64,000 nt of DNA. Origin: Duganella flavida. Lineage in GTDB: Bacteria; Pseudomonadota; Gammaproteobacteria; Burkholderiales; Burkholderiaceae_D. The stretch spans positions 124,001 to 188,000 of the forward strand of contig NZ_WWCN01000002.1 in assembly GCF_009857445.1 (NCBI RefSeq). The letters run 5' to 3'. The notes under the pieces were generated by a model that saw only the letters and a list, made by a program, of their open reading frames with translations, was not told where the DNA came from and searched no databases. The stretch's first letter is position 1; the number at the start of each line of letters is the position of its first letter. Positions 28,507 through 37,208 of the stretch are shown piece by piece. The translations under genes and the position numbers were made by a program.

Positions 28507-28710
28507 ATGATTGAGATTGAATTGAACGGGGCGCCGCGCATGGTGCCGCCGCAGCAGACGTTGAACCAGCTGGTCGATGCGCTGGAGCTTACTGGCCAGG
28601 CGCTGGCATTGGCGGTCAATCGCAATGTGGTGCCGCGCCAGTTGTGGCCTGAACGTGTCCTGCAGGCGCAGGACAAGGTGGATATTGTGCGCGCCATCGG
28701 CGGCGGTTAA
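28507..28710 (+). CDS. thiS: Sulphur carrier protein ThiS
   Basis: A 67-residue ubiquitin-like protein ending in Gly-Gly-Gly (RAIGGG), whose C-terminal glycine carries the thiocarboxylate for thiazole formation. The start is 5 bases after thiC and the gene is followed by thiG 13 bases later. Short but unambiguous in context. Confidence 0.93.
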   Translation: MIEIELNGAPRMVPPQQTLNQLVDALELTGQALALAVNRNVVPRQLWPERVLQAQDKVDIVRAIGGG

Positions 28711-28723
28711 ATCGGAGACGGAT

Positions 28724-29503
28724 ATGAGTGATGTATTGAAAATCGCAGGCAAGGAGTACAAATCGCGTCTACTAGTGGGCAGCGGTAAGTACAAGGATTT
28801 ACAGCAGACGCGCGAGGCGACTGACGCTGCGGAGGCAGAGATCATCACGGTGGCGATTCGGCGCGTGAATATTGGCCAGGATCCGAAAGCGCCGTCGTTG
28901 CTGGATGTGCTGCCGCCTTCGCAGTACACGATCCTGCCGAATACGGCGGGCTGCTACAACGCCAAGGATGCCATCTACACGTTGCAAATGGCGCGTGAGC
29001 TTTTGAATGGCCACAAGCTGGTGAAGCTGGAAGTGCTGGGCGATGAGAAGACTTTGTTCCCCAATATGCCAGAGACTTTGGTTGCCGCCGAGACGCTGGT
29101 GAAGGATGGTTTCGATGTGATGGTCTACTGTAGCGATGATCCCATCCAGGCGCGCATGCTGGAGGATATCGGCTGCGTGGCGGTGATGCCGCTGGCATCG
29201 TTGATCGGTTCGGGCATGGGCATCCTGAATCCTTGGAACCTGTCGCTGATTATTGAGCAGGCCAAGGTACCAGTGCTGGTGGATGCTGGTGTGGGCACGG
29301 CGTCCGACGCGGCGATTGCGATGGAGCTGGGTTGCGATGGTGTGTTGATGAACACCGCCATCGCCGGCGCTCAGGATCCGGTGCGCATGGCGCGGGCGAT
29401 GAAGCTGGGCGTGCAAGCGGGCCGCGAGGCTTATCTGGCGGGCCGCATCGCGCGCAAGTTCGCCGCATCGCCATCGTCGCCAATGGCTGGCCGGTTGGCA
29501 TGA
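28724..29503 (+). CDS. thiG: Thiazole synthase ThiG
   Basis: A 259-residue TIM-barrel enzyme forming the thiazole phosphate from deoxyxylulose phosphate, ThiS thiocarboxylate and dehydroglycine. Characteristic blocks are [10 protein letters not shown] at the start, [28 protein letters not shown], and [20 protein letters not shown]. The ATG at 28724 has GGAGAC upstream; a longer frame opening inside thiS is rejected. Its substrate deoxyxylulose phosphate is made by Dxs, encoded at about 50.5 kb in this window. Confidence 0.97.
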   Translation: MSDVLKIAGKEYKSRLLVGSGKYKDLQQTREATDAAEAEIITVAIRRVNIGQDPKAPSLLDVLPPSQYTILPNTAGCYNAKDAIYTLQMARELLNGHKLVKLEVLGDEKTLFPNMPETLVAAETLVKDGFDVMVYCSDDPIQARMLEDIGCVAVMPLASLIGSGMGILNPWNLSLIIEQAKVPVLVDAGVGTASDAAIAMELGCDGVLMNTAIAGAQDPVRMARAMKLGVQAGREAYLAGRIARKFAASPSSPMAGRLA

Positions 29504-30327
29504 CTGCTGACGCGCGGCCATGTGTGCTGGTGTTCGCCGGGCTTGATCCGTCCGGCGGCGCCGGGCTGTCGGCGGATTTGCAAGCAGTGGCGGGGCAGGG
29601 CGCGCATGCGCTCACGGTCTGCACTGCGCTGACGGTGCAGGACAATGACCGCGTCTACGGCGTGCAGCCGGTGGATGCGGGCATGGTGCTGCGGCAGGCG
29701 CAGGCTTTGATCAACAAGTGCGTGATCAGTGCGATCAAGATCGGCATCACCGGCAGTGCTGCGAATGCGCTGGCGATGGCGGAGGTGATCGTGCGCCTGC
29801 GTGAACGTCAGCCGGAGTTGCCGGTCGTGCTGGATCCAGTGCTGGCCAGTGGGCATGGCGACTTGCTGTCGCGCGACGATGCGGTGCAGGCTTTGGCGCC
29901 GTTGCTGTCGTTGGCCACGGTCATTACACCAAACGGGCCGGAAGCGCGGGCGCTCAGCGACGCCACCCAGCCGGACGCTCAAGCGCAAGCCCTGCGTGCA
30001 CGCGGCTGCCGCCATATCCTCATCACCGGCGGCCACAGTGATGGCGACGAAGTCGTCAACCGCTGGTACGGCCCTGGCCCGCATGCACCCTCGGCCGCTG
30101 CGATGATCACCGGCTCGGCGTACCACGAGCGGCCGCGCGAGTGGCGGTGGACGCGGCTGGCGGGCGAGTTTCATGGCAGTGGATGCACGCTGGCTTCCGC
30201 CATCGCCGGCCAACTGGCGCTGGGCGTGCCGACCGCTGTGGCGCTGGAAAACGCTCAGCACTACACCTACCTCGCGCTGCGCGATGCTTATGCCATCGCC
30301 GAAGGGCAGCGCATTCCGCTGCGATAA
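29500..30327 (+). CDS. thiD: Hydroxymethylpyrimidine(-phosphate) kinase ThiD
   Basis: A 275-residue ribokinase-family kinase that phosphorylates HMP-P to HMP-PP. Seen: [18 protein letters not shown] at the start, the dimer/substrate segment [25 protein letters not shown], and the anion-hole motif [16 protein letters not shown]. The ATG overlaps the thiG stop (ATGA). It replaces the position often held by other thi genes between thiG and thiE. Confidence 0.95.
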   Translation: MTADARPCVLVFAGLDPSGGAGLSADLQAVAGQGAHALTVCTALTVQDNDRVYGVQPVDAGMVLRQAQALINKCVISAIKIGITGSAANALAMAEVIVRLRERQPELPVVLDPVLASGHGDLLSRDDAVQALAPLLSLATVITPNGPEARALSDATQPDAQAQALRARGCRHILITGGHSDGDEVVNRWYGPGPHAPSAAAMITGSAYHERPREWRWTRLAGEFHGSGCTLASAIAGQLALGVPTAVALENAQHYTYLALRDAYAIAEGQRIPLR

Positions 30328-30344
30328 TCGAAAGAGAGCACATC

Positions 30345-30962
30345 ATGCAAGGACTCTACCTCGTCACTCCCAACTGGGATGACACCAGCCGCCTGCTGCA
30401 ATTGACCGAGCAGGCCATGCAAGCCGCGCCCATCGCGCTGCTGCAGTACCGTCACAAGGACGCTGGCCCGGTGCTGCGCTATGAACAAGCTCACGCGCTG
30501 CTGGCCCTGAGCCGCCGCTACCGCGTACCCTTCATCATCAACGACCATGTCGATCTGTGCACCGACCTCGATGCCGACGGCGTCCATCTCGGCGGCACCG
30601 ATGCCGAAGTGGCGCAAGTCCGCATGAAACTAGGTCAACAAAAAATCATCGGCGCCTCCTGTTACGGCGACATGCCGCGCGCTCTCAGCGCGCAAGAGGC
30701 GGGCGCCAGCTACGTGGCGTTCGGCGGCTTCTACCCATCGCGGGTCAAGAAATACGCAGTCACCACCCAGCCCGCCATCCTCGACCAGGCGCGCGAAGTG
30801 ATTCGCGTGCCGACCGTGGTCATCGGCGGCATGACGCCGGAGAACGCCGCACCGCTGGTCGCGCGCGGCGCCCATATGGTGGCCGCCATCAGCAGCGTGT
30901 ATCAAGCTGAAAGTGTTGGAGAGGCCGTAGGTCAATTTCAATCGCTTTTCACATCGCAATAA
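30345..30962 (+). CDS. thiE: Thiamine-phosphate synthase ThiE
   Basis: A 205-residue TIM-barrel enzyme coupling the pyrimidine and thiazole phosphates into thiamine phosphate. Motifs: LLQYRHKDAG for the substrate lysine region, GVHLGGTDAEVAQVR, GASCYGD and the phosphate loop GGMTPENA. ATG 30345 follows GAGAG; a longer overlapping frame beginning inside thiD is rejected. Last gene of the thi operon. Confidence 0.96.
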   Translation: MQGLYLVTPNWDDTSRLLQLTEQAMQAAPIALLQYRHKDAGPVLRYEQAHALLALSRRYRVPFIINDHVDLCTDLDADGVHLGGTDAEVAQVRMKLGQQKIIGASCYGDMPRALSAQEAGASYVAFGGFYPSRVKKYAVTTQPAILDQAREVIRVPTVVIGGMTPENAAPLVARGAHMVAAISSVYQAESVGEAVGQFQSLFTSQ

Positions 30963-30968
30963 AAACGC

Positions 30969-30999
30969 TTGAAGTGCGGGGGGGATTCGGTCTTATAAT
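30969..30999 (+). promoter_or_regulatory. Promoter of the ANTAR response-regulator gene
   Basis: TTGAAG (30969-30974) and a perfect TATAAT (30994-30999), spaced 19 bases, 34 bases before the ATG. The spacing is longer than ideal but the -10 box is perfect. It gives the regulator a start independent of the thi operon. Confidence 0.6.
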
Positions 31000-31032
31000 G
31001 GGGCGTTAGTATTAGCCCAAGGTTCCCGCCCC

Positions 31033-31665
31033 ATGACCGCATCCATTCCAACACCGAAGCGTCTCATCCTCATCGTCGACGACGATCCCCTGCTGCTCGA
31101 TTTCCTCGGCGAAGTGCTGGGCCACGCCGGCTACGAAGTCACCAAGGCCTCGTCGGCGGAGCAAGCCCTGCAAGCCATCGCCCAGCGCGAACCAGATCTG
31201 GCCCTGCTCGACATTCACATGCCTGGCATGAATGGCCTGGAACTGGCCAAGCAACTGCACGCCACCAGCTCGGTGCCGTTCATGTTCCTGTCCGGTCGTG
31301 GCGATGCGGACGCCGGCAAGCAAGCTGCGTCCTACGGTGCGGTGGGCTTCCTGGTCAAGCCGGTTGACGAGAAGCACCTGATGCCAGCGTTTGCCGCCGG
31401 CCTGGCGCGCGCCGACGAAATCCGCCAGCTGCGCCGTACCGAACTGAACCTGAACGCCGCACTGGCTGCCGGCCGCGAAACCAGCCTGGCTGTGGGCTTG
31501 TTGATGTGTAAATTCCAAACCGACCGCAACACCGCTTTCGAGGTGCTGCGCGATCACGCCCGCTCGAGCCGCCGCAAGGTTAACGAGGTGGCGGACCAGC
31601 TGTTGGCAGCCGAAGAGACCCTCAATAGCTTGCATGCTGCATTCAACAGCCGTCTGAAAAAGTAA
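31033..31665 (+). CDS. Response regulator with C-terminal ANTAR RNA-binding domain
   Basis: A 210-residue protein. Residues 8-125 form a receiver (IVDDDPLLLDFLGE, phospho-acceptor in LALLDIHMPGMNG, conserved lysine in LVKPVD). After a helical linker, residues about 150-200 (VGLLMCKFQTDRNTAFEVLR, HARSSRRKVNEVAD) match the ANTAR three-helix domain that binds paired hexaloop hairpins in mRNA leaders and prevents termination. No histidine kinase is adjacent. Its RNA targets are not evident in this window. A second, simpler receiver gene follows. Confidence 0.88.
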   Translation: MTASIPTPKRLILIVDDDPLLLDFLGEVLGHAGYEVTKASSAEQALQAIAQREPDLALLDIHMPGMNGLELAKQLHATSSVPFMFLSGRGDADAGKQAASYGAVGFLVKPVDEKHLMPAFAAGLARADEIRQLRRTELNLNAALAAGRETSLAVGLLMCKFQTDRNTAFEVLRDHARSSRRKVNEVADQLLAAEETLNSLHAAFNSRLKK

Positions 31666-31684
31666 ACGGCTGGGGTAATTTTTC
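31647..31684 (+). terminator. Possible weak terminator after the ANTAR gene
   Basis: CAGCCGT (31647-31653) pairs with ACGGCTG (31666-31672) across a 12-base loop that contains the stop codon. A TAATTTTTCTT stretch follows after a few G residues. The loop is long and the U tract is displaced, so function is doubtful. Confidence 0.3.
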
Positions 31685-31868
31685 TTGTCTTACGGCATTT
31701 TTGTTATACACTGTGATCTGAGCGGCGGATAAATCATCCGCCAGCCTCGACCGCGACAGGACCACATCTGCTCCTGTCGCCTCAATGGCCGCCTGCACCC
31801 TGCGCCACTCTTGTCCTTTCGGCCCAACTCCGCCGAGCTTGCATACAGCTTTCCAAGCGGAGACCGTC

Positions 31869-32321
31869 ATGACCAATGATTTCCCAACTAGCACCTATCG
31901 TCCCTTTACCGAAGAAACCGGTGGCGCTATCGGCTTTTCCATTTTTGCTGAGGCTCCGCGCGTGCTGCACGTCGACAGCGACCACGATGCGGCGCTGGTG
32001 CTGGCCGCGCTGCTGGTGCCAGAAACGCAAGTCACCCACGTGCCGACCCTGGCCGCAGCACAGGAAATGCTGCAAAACGAGAAATTCGCGCTGGTGGTGA
32101 TCGATCCCGACCTGCCGGACGGCGACGGCGTCGACCTGCTGTCCGAGCTGCGCCGCCAGCAAGCCGAAGCGCGCGTGCTGATGTATTCGGCGCGCCATCC
32201 GGAGCACCATCACGCCGGCAATGCTTTCCTGCCGAAGCCGTGGACCTCGCCGCGCCAGCTGTGGCGTACGGTGTCGGACCTGCTGGGCATCGGTCCTGCG
32301 ATGCCAGTTGAACCGCAATAA
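31869..32321 (+). CDS. Stand-alone receiver-domain protein
   Basis: A 150-residue protein: about 40 N-terminal residues without a known domain, then a receiver-like fold with acidic pair in VLHVDSDHD, phospho-acceptor aspartate in LVVIDPDLPDGDG and lysine in LPKPW. There is no output domain, so it would act by phosphotransfer or protein contact, like CheY or Spo0F types. ATG 31869 has GGAG eight bases upstream. It is 203 bases downstream of the ANTAR regulator on the same strand; that gap holds no gene and only a possible weak hairpin. A functional link between the two is inferred from adjacency. Confidence 0.75.
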   Translation: MTNDFPTSTYRPFTEETGGAIGFSIFAEAPRVLHVDSDHDAALVLAALLVPETQVTHVPTLAAAQEMLQNEKFALVVIDPDLPDGDGVDLLSELRRQQAEARVLMYSARHPEHHHAGNAFLPKPWTSPRQLWRTVSDLLGIGPAMPVEPQ

Positions 32322-32421
32322 CCGCAATATTGATAATAAATACTCGGTGACGCCTGTCCGCGCTTGTTGCGCGGCTGGCTGAGGTGATAGGCTCCCGGAT
32401 CAACTCAACCAGGAACACCAG

Positions 32422-33354
32422 ATGACGTCACCAATTAAACTCGCCATCGTTGGCGTGGGCAAGATCGTCTACGATCAGCACGTACCAGCAATCAACGCGA
32501 ATGCCGCCAATTTCGCGCTGGTCGCGACGGCCAGCCGCAACAACACCATCGATAACATCCCTAGCTTCCCGACTATCGAGGCGATGCTGGAAGCGCGTCC
32601 GGACATTGAAGCGGTATCGCTGTGCATGCCGCCGCAGTACCGCTACGCCGCTGCCTACAAGGCGCTGGCCGCCGGCAAGCACGTGTTCCTGGAAAAGCCG
32701 CCGGGTGCCACGCTGTCGGAAGTGGCCGACCTGGAAGCCTTCGCTGCCAAGCAGGGCGTGAGCCTGTTCGCCAGCTGGCACTCGCGCTATGCGCCGGGCG
32801 TGCAGCCGGCCAAGGCCCATCTGGCCGCCAACAAGCCAACCGCCATGCACGTGATCTGGAAAGAAGACGTGCGCCAGTGGCACCCGAACCAGGACTGGAT
32901 CTGGCAAGCGGGGGGCCTCGGTGTGTTCGATCCGGGCATCAATGCGCTGTCGATCGTGACCGAGATTTTGCCGTCGGCCGTGTTCCTGACCAAAGCCGCG
33001 CTGGAATTCCCTGAGAACCGCGATGCGCCGATTGCCGCCGACCTGCACTTCCAGGATGCCGCAGGTATCAAGGTGCATGCCGAATTTGACTGGCGCCAGA
33101 CCGGCCCGCAAAGCTGGGACATCATCGTCACCACCGCCAGCGGCGAAGTGCGCCTGGCGAATGGCGGCGCGCGCCTGTGGATCAACGGCGTCGAGCAAGC
33201 GCTGGAGAAGGAAGCCGAGTACCCATCGCTGTACCAGCGCTTTGCCGACATCATCCGCGCCGGCAAGTCGGACGTGGACGTAGCGCCGCTGCGTCACGTG
33301 GCTGATGCGTTCATGCTGGGCCAACGCAAGGTGGTGGACGCGTTCCACGACTGA
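32422..33354 (+). CDS. Gfo/Idh/MocA-family sugar 1-dehydrogenase (L-arabinose/D-galactose type)
   Basis: A 310-residue oxidoreductase. The N-terminal Rossmann motif is AIVGVGKIVYDQH; EKPPGATLSEV carries the catalytic-lysine EKP motif; WKEDVRQWHPNQDWIWQAGG and GVFDPGINALSIVTEI match, as I recall it, Azospirillum L-arabinose 1-dehydrogenase and Pseudomonas D-galactose 1-dehydrogenase. It would oxidise the sugar to its lactone with NAD(P)+. No other arabinose or galactose genes are near, so it stands apart from a pathway cluster. Confidence 0.82.
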   Translation: MTSPIKLAIVGVGKIVYDQHVPAINANAANFALVATASRNNTIDNIPSFPTIEAMLEARPDIEAVSLCMPPQYRYAAAYKALAAGKHVFLEKPPGATLSEVADLEAFAAKQGVSLFASWHSRYAPGVQPAKAHLAANKPTAMHVIWKEDVRQWHPNQDWIWQAGGLGVFDPGINALSIVTEILPSAVFLTKAALEFPENRDAPIAADLHFQDAAGIKVHAEFDWRQTGPQSWDIIVTTASGEVRLANGGARLWINGVEQALEKEAEYPSLYQRFADIIRAGKSDVDVAPLRHVADAFMLGQRKVVDAFHD

Positions 33355-33392
33355 TTTTGCTATCATGACGTTCCCACGCGAAAGGAACATTC

Positions 33393-34499
33393 ATGAAAAC
33401 CAAAGCAGCCGTTGCATGGCAAGCGGGCAAGCCACTCACCATCGAAGAAGTTGAGCTGGGCGGCCCGCGCGAAGGCGAAGTGCTGGTGGAAATCAAAGCC
33501 ACCGGCATTTGCCACACCGATTACTACACCCTGTCCGGCGCTGATCCGGAAGGGATTTTCCCGGCCATTCTGGGCCACGAAGGCGCAGGCGTGGTGGTCG
33601 ATGTCGGCCCTGGCGTCAAGTCGCTCAAAAAAGATGACCACGTCATTCCGCTGTACACGCCGGAATGCCGCCAGTGCAAATTTTGCCTGTCGCAAAAAAC
33701 CAATCTGTGCCAGTCGATCCGCTCGACCCAGGGCCGCGGCCTGATGCCGGATGCAACCAGCCGCTTCTCCATCGACGGCAAGCCGATCTATCACTACATG
33801 GGCACGTCGACCTTCTCGAACTACATCGTGGTGCCGGAAATCGCGCTGGCGAAAATCCGCAGCGATGCGCCGTTCGATAAAGTTTGCTACATCGGTTGCG
33901 GCGTGACCACCGGCGTCGGCGCAGTGCTGTTCACTGCCAAGGTGGAAGCGGGTGCGAATGTGGTGGTGTTCGGCCTGGGTGGTATCGGCCTGAACGTGAT
34001 CCAGGCGGCCAAGATGGTAGGCGCGGACAAGATCATCGGTGTTGATATCAATCCGGCGCGCGAAGCGATGGCGCGTAAGTTCGGCATGACCCACTTCGTG
34101 AATCCAAATGAAGTCGAGAACGTGGTTGACCACATCATCCAGCTGACCGACGGCGGCGCTGACTACAGTTTCGAGTGCGTCGGCAATACGACCCTGATGC
34201 GCCAGGCGCTGGAGTGCTGCCACAAAGGTTGGGGCAAATCGATCATCATCGGCGTGGCGGCAGCCGGCCAGGAAATCTCCACCCGTCCGTTCCAGCTGGT
34301 GACGGGCCGCGAGTGGAAGGGCTCCGCTTTCGGCGGCGCACGTGGCCGTACCGATGTGCCGAAGATCGTTGATTGGTATATGGAAGGCAAGCTGAATATC
34401 GATGACCTGATTACCCATCGACTGAAGCTGGAAGACATCAACCAGGGCTTCGACCTGATGAAGAGCGGCGAGTCGATCCGCTCGGTTGTACTGTACTAA
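33393..34499 (+). CDS. frmA: S-(hydroxymethyl)glutathione dehydrogenase / class III alcohol dehydrogenase
   Basis: A 368-residue zinc-dependent dehydrogenase of formaldehyde detoxification, also an S-nitrosoglutathione reductase. Catalytic zinc ligands are in TGICHTDYYTL and GHEGAGVV plus a distal Cys (IGCGVTTG). The structural zinc site is ECRQCKFCLSQKTNLCQ with four cysteines, and the coenzyme motif is VFGLGGIGLNVI. Length and motifs are those of class III enzymes. No frmR or esterase (frmB) gene is adjacent. Confidence 0.96.
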   Translation: MKTKAAVAWQAGKPLTIEEVELGGPREGEVLVEIKATGICHTDYYTLSGADPEGIFPAILGHEGAGVVVDVGPGVKSLKKDDHVIPLYTPECRQCKFCLSQKTNLCQSIRSTQGRGLMPDATSRFSIDGKPIYHYMGTSTFSNYIVVPEIALAKIRSDAPFDKVCYIGCGVTTGVGAVLFTAKVEAGANVVVFGLGGIGLNVIQAAKMVGADKIIGVDINPAREAMARKFGMTHFVNPNEVENVVDHIIQLTDGGADYSFECVGNTTLMRQALECCHKGWGKSIIIGVAAAGQEISTRPFQLVTGREWKGSAFGGARGRTDVPKIVDWYMEGKLNIDDLITHRLKLEDINQGFDLMKSGESIRSVVLY

Positions 34500-34508
34500 G
34501 TAAGTAGC

Positions 34509-35060
34509 TTAAGGCCGGGCAGGCAGCCCGGCCTTGCGGGATAGCGCAGCGACTCGTTCCTGCGCAAACGCGTCGCCCTGATTTGCTGCCAGCGTGAATA
34601 ATTCAAGGGCTTTCTGATTGTCTTGCGTGACGCCGTTGCCTGCTTCGTACAAGCTGCCCAAGTCGCGCTGCGCAGAAGCCAATCCTTGGTCCACGGCTTT
34701 CTGATACAAACGAATCGCGCCGGGAATATCCTGTTCCACGCCTTCTCCCGTCATCATCAATCCTGCCAGATGGCGCTGCCCTTGTGCATAGCCTTGCTCG
34801 GCGGCTTTCCTGTACCAGCTTGCGGCCTTCGCCACATCACGTTCGGTTCCCAGCGCCTGGGCGTACATCATGCCCACATTGTCCTGCGCTGCATCCTCTC
34901 CCAGCATGGCGCGGTCGGTAAATCCTCGCAGCGCGGTTTGATAATCCCCTTTGCTGAACGCTTCATTGGGCGTTGGCTTGTTCCAGCTGCCCGCGTGGCT
35001 GGCGGGGCAGGTGGCAGCAAATAGTAAGATGCTGAGCATGGCGCTGGGTGTCTTTTTCAT
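34509..35060 (-). CDS. Exported Sel1-repeat protein
   Basis: A 183-residue protein with a signal peptide (cleaved after SHA, residue 23) and four to five Sel1-like helical repeats: GEDAAQDNVGMMYAQALG, GYAQGQRHLAGLMMTGEG, GLASAQRDLGSLYEAGNG and GDAFAQERVAAL. These alpha/alpha repeats mediate protein contacts in the periplasm. Partner unknown. It is divergent from the M56 peptidase gene, sharing an 81-base intergenic region with phased TTCTA motifs, which suggests common regulation. Confidence 0.85.
   Translation of the reverse strand: MKKTPSAMLSILLFAATCPASHAGSWNKPTPNEAFSKGDYQTALRGFTDRAMLGEDAAQDNVGMMYAQALGTERDVAKAASWYRKAAEQGYAQGQRHLAGLMMTGEGVEQDIPGAIRLYQKAVDQGLASAQRDLGSLYEAGNGVTQDNQKALELFTLAANQGDAFAQERVAALSRKAGLPARP
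34511..34535. terminator. Hairpin at the frmA / Sel1 convergent end
   Basis: AAGGCCGGGC (34511-34520) and GCCCGGCCTT (34526-34535) form a perfect 10-bp stem with a 5-base loop. It lies 12 bases past frmA and covers the last codons and stop of the Sel1 gene. Neither side has a strong T run, so termination is plausible but not certain. Confidence 0.45.
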
Positions 35061-35071
35061 TGATGCCCTTA

Positions 35072-35119
35072 TGTAGAAAAAAAGTTCTAGACATCGCGTT
35101 CTAGATAATTTATTCTACA
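35072..35119. promoter_or_regulatory. Phased TTCTAGA/TTCTACA operator cluster
   Basis: TTCTAGA at 35085-35091, TTCTAGA at 35099-35105 and TTCTACA at 35113-35119 follow each other with an exact 14-base period, and an inverted TGTAGAA lies at 35072-35078. The cluster sits between the divergent Sel1 and M56 genes. TACA/TGTA half-sites recall the operators of BlaI/MecI-type repressors, which normally work with M56 sensors, but no such repressor gene is adjacent. Confidence 0.6.
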
Positions 35120-35141
35120 TCAATCAATCAGGAGTGCGGCA

Positions 35142-37181
35142 ATGAATCAAGAATTGACTACGCTGTTATCAGCGCTGGTGCCAGCCACCGGCTGGGCGCT
35201 GCTGCACTTCATCTGGCAGGGGCTGCTGATCGGCTGGGCGGTGACGCTGGCCATGTATGTGCTGCGCAAGGCGCGTCCGCAGACGCGTTACGCCGTCGCC
35301 TGTGGCGCGATGCTGCTGTGCGCGGTGCTGCCGCTGGCGAGCATTTTGATGCAGATGGCCGATGCGCAGGCCGTCTCCGCGAAGGCCGCCAAGGCTGACA
35401 TGGTCGCCGTGGTGGCGATTGACGGCGGCTCCGTGGTCACGTCCGTGCTGGCGCCTGCTGCGCGCGGCATCATCGCTAACGAAACGTTGGCCGCTACGCA
35501 GAATATGCTGCGCCGCCAGTTGCCGTGGATCGTCGGCCTGTGGCTGGCGGGAGCGGCGCTGATGGCGCTGCGTCTGGCGATCGGCCTGAAATGGGTCGCC
35601 GACCACACGCGGCCGGACGAGTTCACCTCCAATCCTTACTGGCAGCGCCGCTTGTCCGAGCTGGCGCGCCGCTTTGGCATCGAGCAGCACGTGCGCCTTG
35701 GCGTGGCCGACCACCTCGATAGCCCAATTACTGCCGGCTGCTTCAAGCCCATCGTGCTGGTGCCAACCGCGCTGATCACCGGCATGCCGGTCGATCTGCT
35801 GGAAGCGCTGCTGGCGCACGAACTGGCACACATCAAGCGTCACGACTACCTCGTGAACCTCCTACAAAGCGCGATTGAAATCGTGCTGTTCTATCACCCT
35901 AGTGTTTGGGCTATATCGCGCAGGATCCGGATTGAGCGAGAACAAATCGCCGACGACCTCGCCGTGGATATGCTCGGCCAGCCGCACAAGCTGGCGCAAG
36001 CCCTGTCGCAACTGGATCGCTTCCAGTTCGATACAACACAATTAGCCCACGCGGCTCACGGAGGAAATCTCATGTCTCGTATCAAACGCCTGCTGCGTCC
36101 CGATGTTGAACCGGTTAGCTGGAAGATGGCCATGCCATTGGCCGGCCTGCTGGCAGCCGGCGCAGTGCTTTACGCTCACGCCGCTCCACAACCGCCGGAA
36201 CCACCGGCGCCGCCAGAACTGCCTGCGCTGGTTGCACCGGCCGAGCCGCCAGCACCACCAGCGCCGCCAGCGTTGGTCGAGCCAGCTGCGCCGCCAGCGC
36301 CACCAGCCGTGCCAGCCACGCCAGCGCTTCCTGCAACGCCAGCCTTGCCTGCACTGCCAGCCACTCCTGCGACACCGGCCACGCCCGCCGTGCCGATGAC
36401 TTTTAAATTTGACCACGCCACCATTAACGATGGGCCGGACCAATCCCACGGCTACGCTATCGTTCGTAGCAATAAAGAGGCGATCACGGTGTCGGCCACG
36501 ACCAAGGATATTCGCAAGGTCGCGGCCCTGCGCAGCAAGGTGAAGGGCGACTTCCTCTGGTTCCGCGATGGTGACAAGACTTACCTGATCCAGGATCCAG
36601 CCCTGATAGCCAAGATCGATGCCGCCTGGGCGCCGGTCAATAACATTGGCGAGCAGATGGACGCGCAGGGCAAGAAGATGGAAGCCCAGGGCAAGATCAT
36701 GAACGCCATCGGCGATGAGATAAACGCTGCCGCCAGCCAGTTCAGCAAACAGGCTGAGCGCGACGCCTTGGGTGAGCAACGCCAGATGGAACAGGTGGCG
36801 CGTGAGCAGGAAAAAGTCGCGCGCCGCATGGAACTGGCAGCGCGTGAAATAGCGGCCGACAATACGCCTGAAAAAGCCCGTGACTTCGCTAAAAGGATGG
36901 CAGCCCTGCAAGCGGAAATGGGGCCGCTGCAAAAGCAAATGAACGAGCAGCAGCGCGTGCTGGCGACCAAGACCGCCAAGCTGCACGAGTTGAATCAGCC
37001 GATGCAGGCGTTGAACCAGAAGATGGCTGAAGCCAGCCGTCCCATGGGAGAATGGAACCTGCGCATGGGTGAGCTCAACCTGAAACACACCGAAGCCGTG
37101 CGCGAAGCTGAGCGCGTGATGAAAGCGATGATGCAGGAGAGTTTGCAAAACGGCAAAGCCGTCCCGGCGCCGTCGGCCTGA
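35142..37181 (+). CDS. M56-family (BlaR1-like) membrane metallopeptidase with Pro/Ala linker and coiled coil
   Basis: A 679-residue inner-membrane protein. Hydrophobic segments lie at about 13-38, 48-68, 120-143 and 328-347. The zinc motif HELAH is at about 226-230, with the third ligand in REQIADD. After the last membrane segment, residues about 348-420 are almost only Pro, Ala, Glu, Leu and Thr. The rest includes a charged domain and a long Gln/Glu/Met-rich coiled coil (about 490-670). BlaR1/MecR1 sense ligands with a penicillin-binding domain, which is absent here; the periplasmic part is different and its ligand unknown. A BlaI-type gene would normally precede it, but none is present. Confidence 0.85.
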   Translation: MNQELTTLLSALVPATGWALLHFIWQGLLIGWAVTLAMYVLRKARPQTRYAVACGAMLLCAVLPLASILMQMADAQAVSAKAAKADMVAVVAIDGGSVVTSVLAPAARGIIANETLAATQNMLRRQLPWIVGLWLAGAALMALRLAIGLKWVADHTRPDEFTSNPYWQRRLSELARRFGIEQHVRLGVADHLDSPITAGCFKPIVLVPTALITGMPVDLLEALLAHELAHIKRHDYLVNLLQSAIEIVLFYHPSVWAISRRIRIEREQIADDLAVDMLGQPHKLAQALSQLDRFQFDTTQLAHAAHGGNLMSRIKRLLRPDVEPVSWKMAMPLAGLLAAGAVLYAHAAPQPPEPPAPPELPALVAPAEPPAPPAPPALVEPAAPPAPPAVPATPALPATPALPALPATPATPATPAVPMTFKFDHATINDGPDQSHGYAIVRSNKEAITVSATTKDIRKVAALRSKVKGDFLWFRDGDKTYLIQDPALIAKIDAAWAPVNNIGEQMDAQGKKMEAQGKIMNAIGDEINAAASQFSKQAERDALGEQRQMEQVAREQEKVARRMELAAREIAADNTPEKARDFAKRMAALQAEMGPLQKQMNEQQRVLATKTAKLHELNQPMQALNQKMAEASRPMGEWNLRMGELNLKHTEAVREAERVMKAMMQESLQNGKAVPAPSA

Positions 37182-37208
37182 TGATACGCATCCCGGTATA
37201 ATCACGGG

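Noticed and set aside
31643..31894. A minus-strand frame of 83 codons between the two receiver genes
   Set aside because: No homology pattern, overlaps the start of the second receiver gene and the leader, and lacks a ribosome site.
36184..36400. Tandem repeat or CRISPR-like periodicity in the Pro/Ala-coding stretch of the M56 gene
   Set aside because: The repetition is at the level of CCN/GCN codons in an open frame, with no constant repeat unit or spacers.
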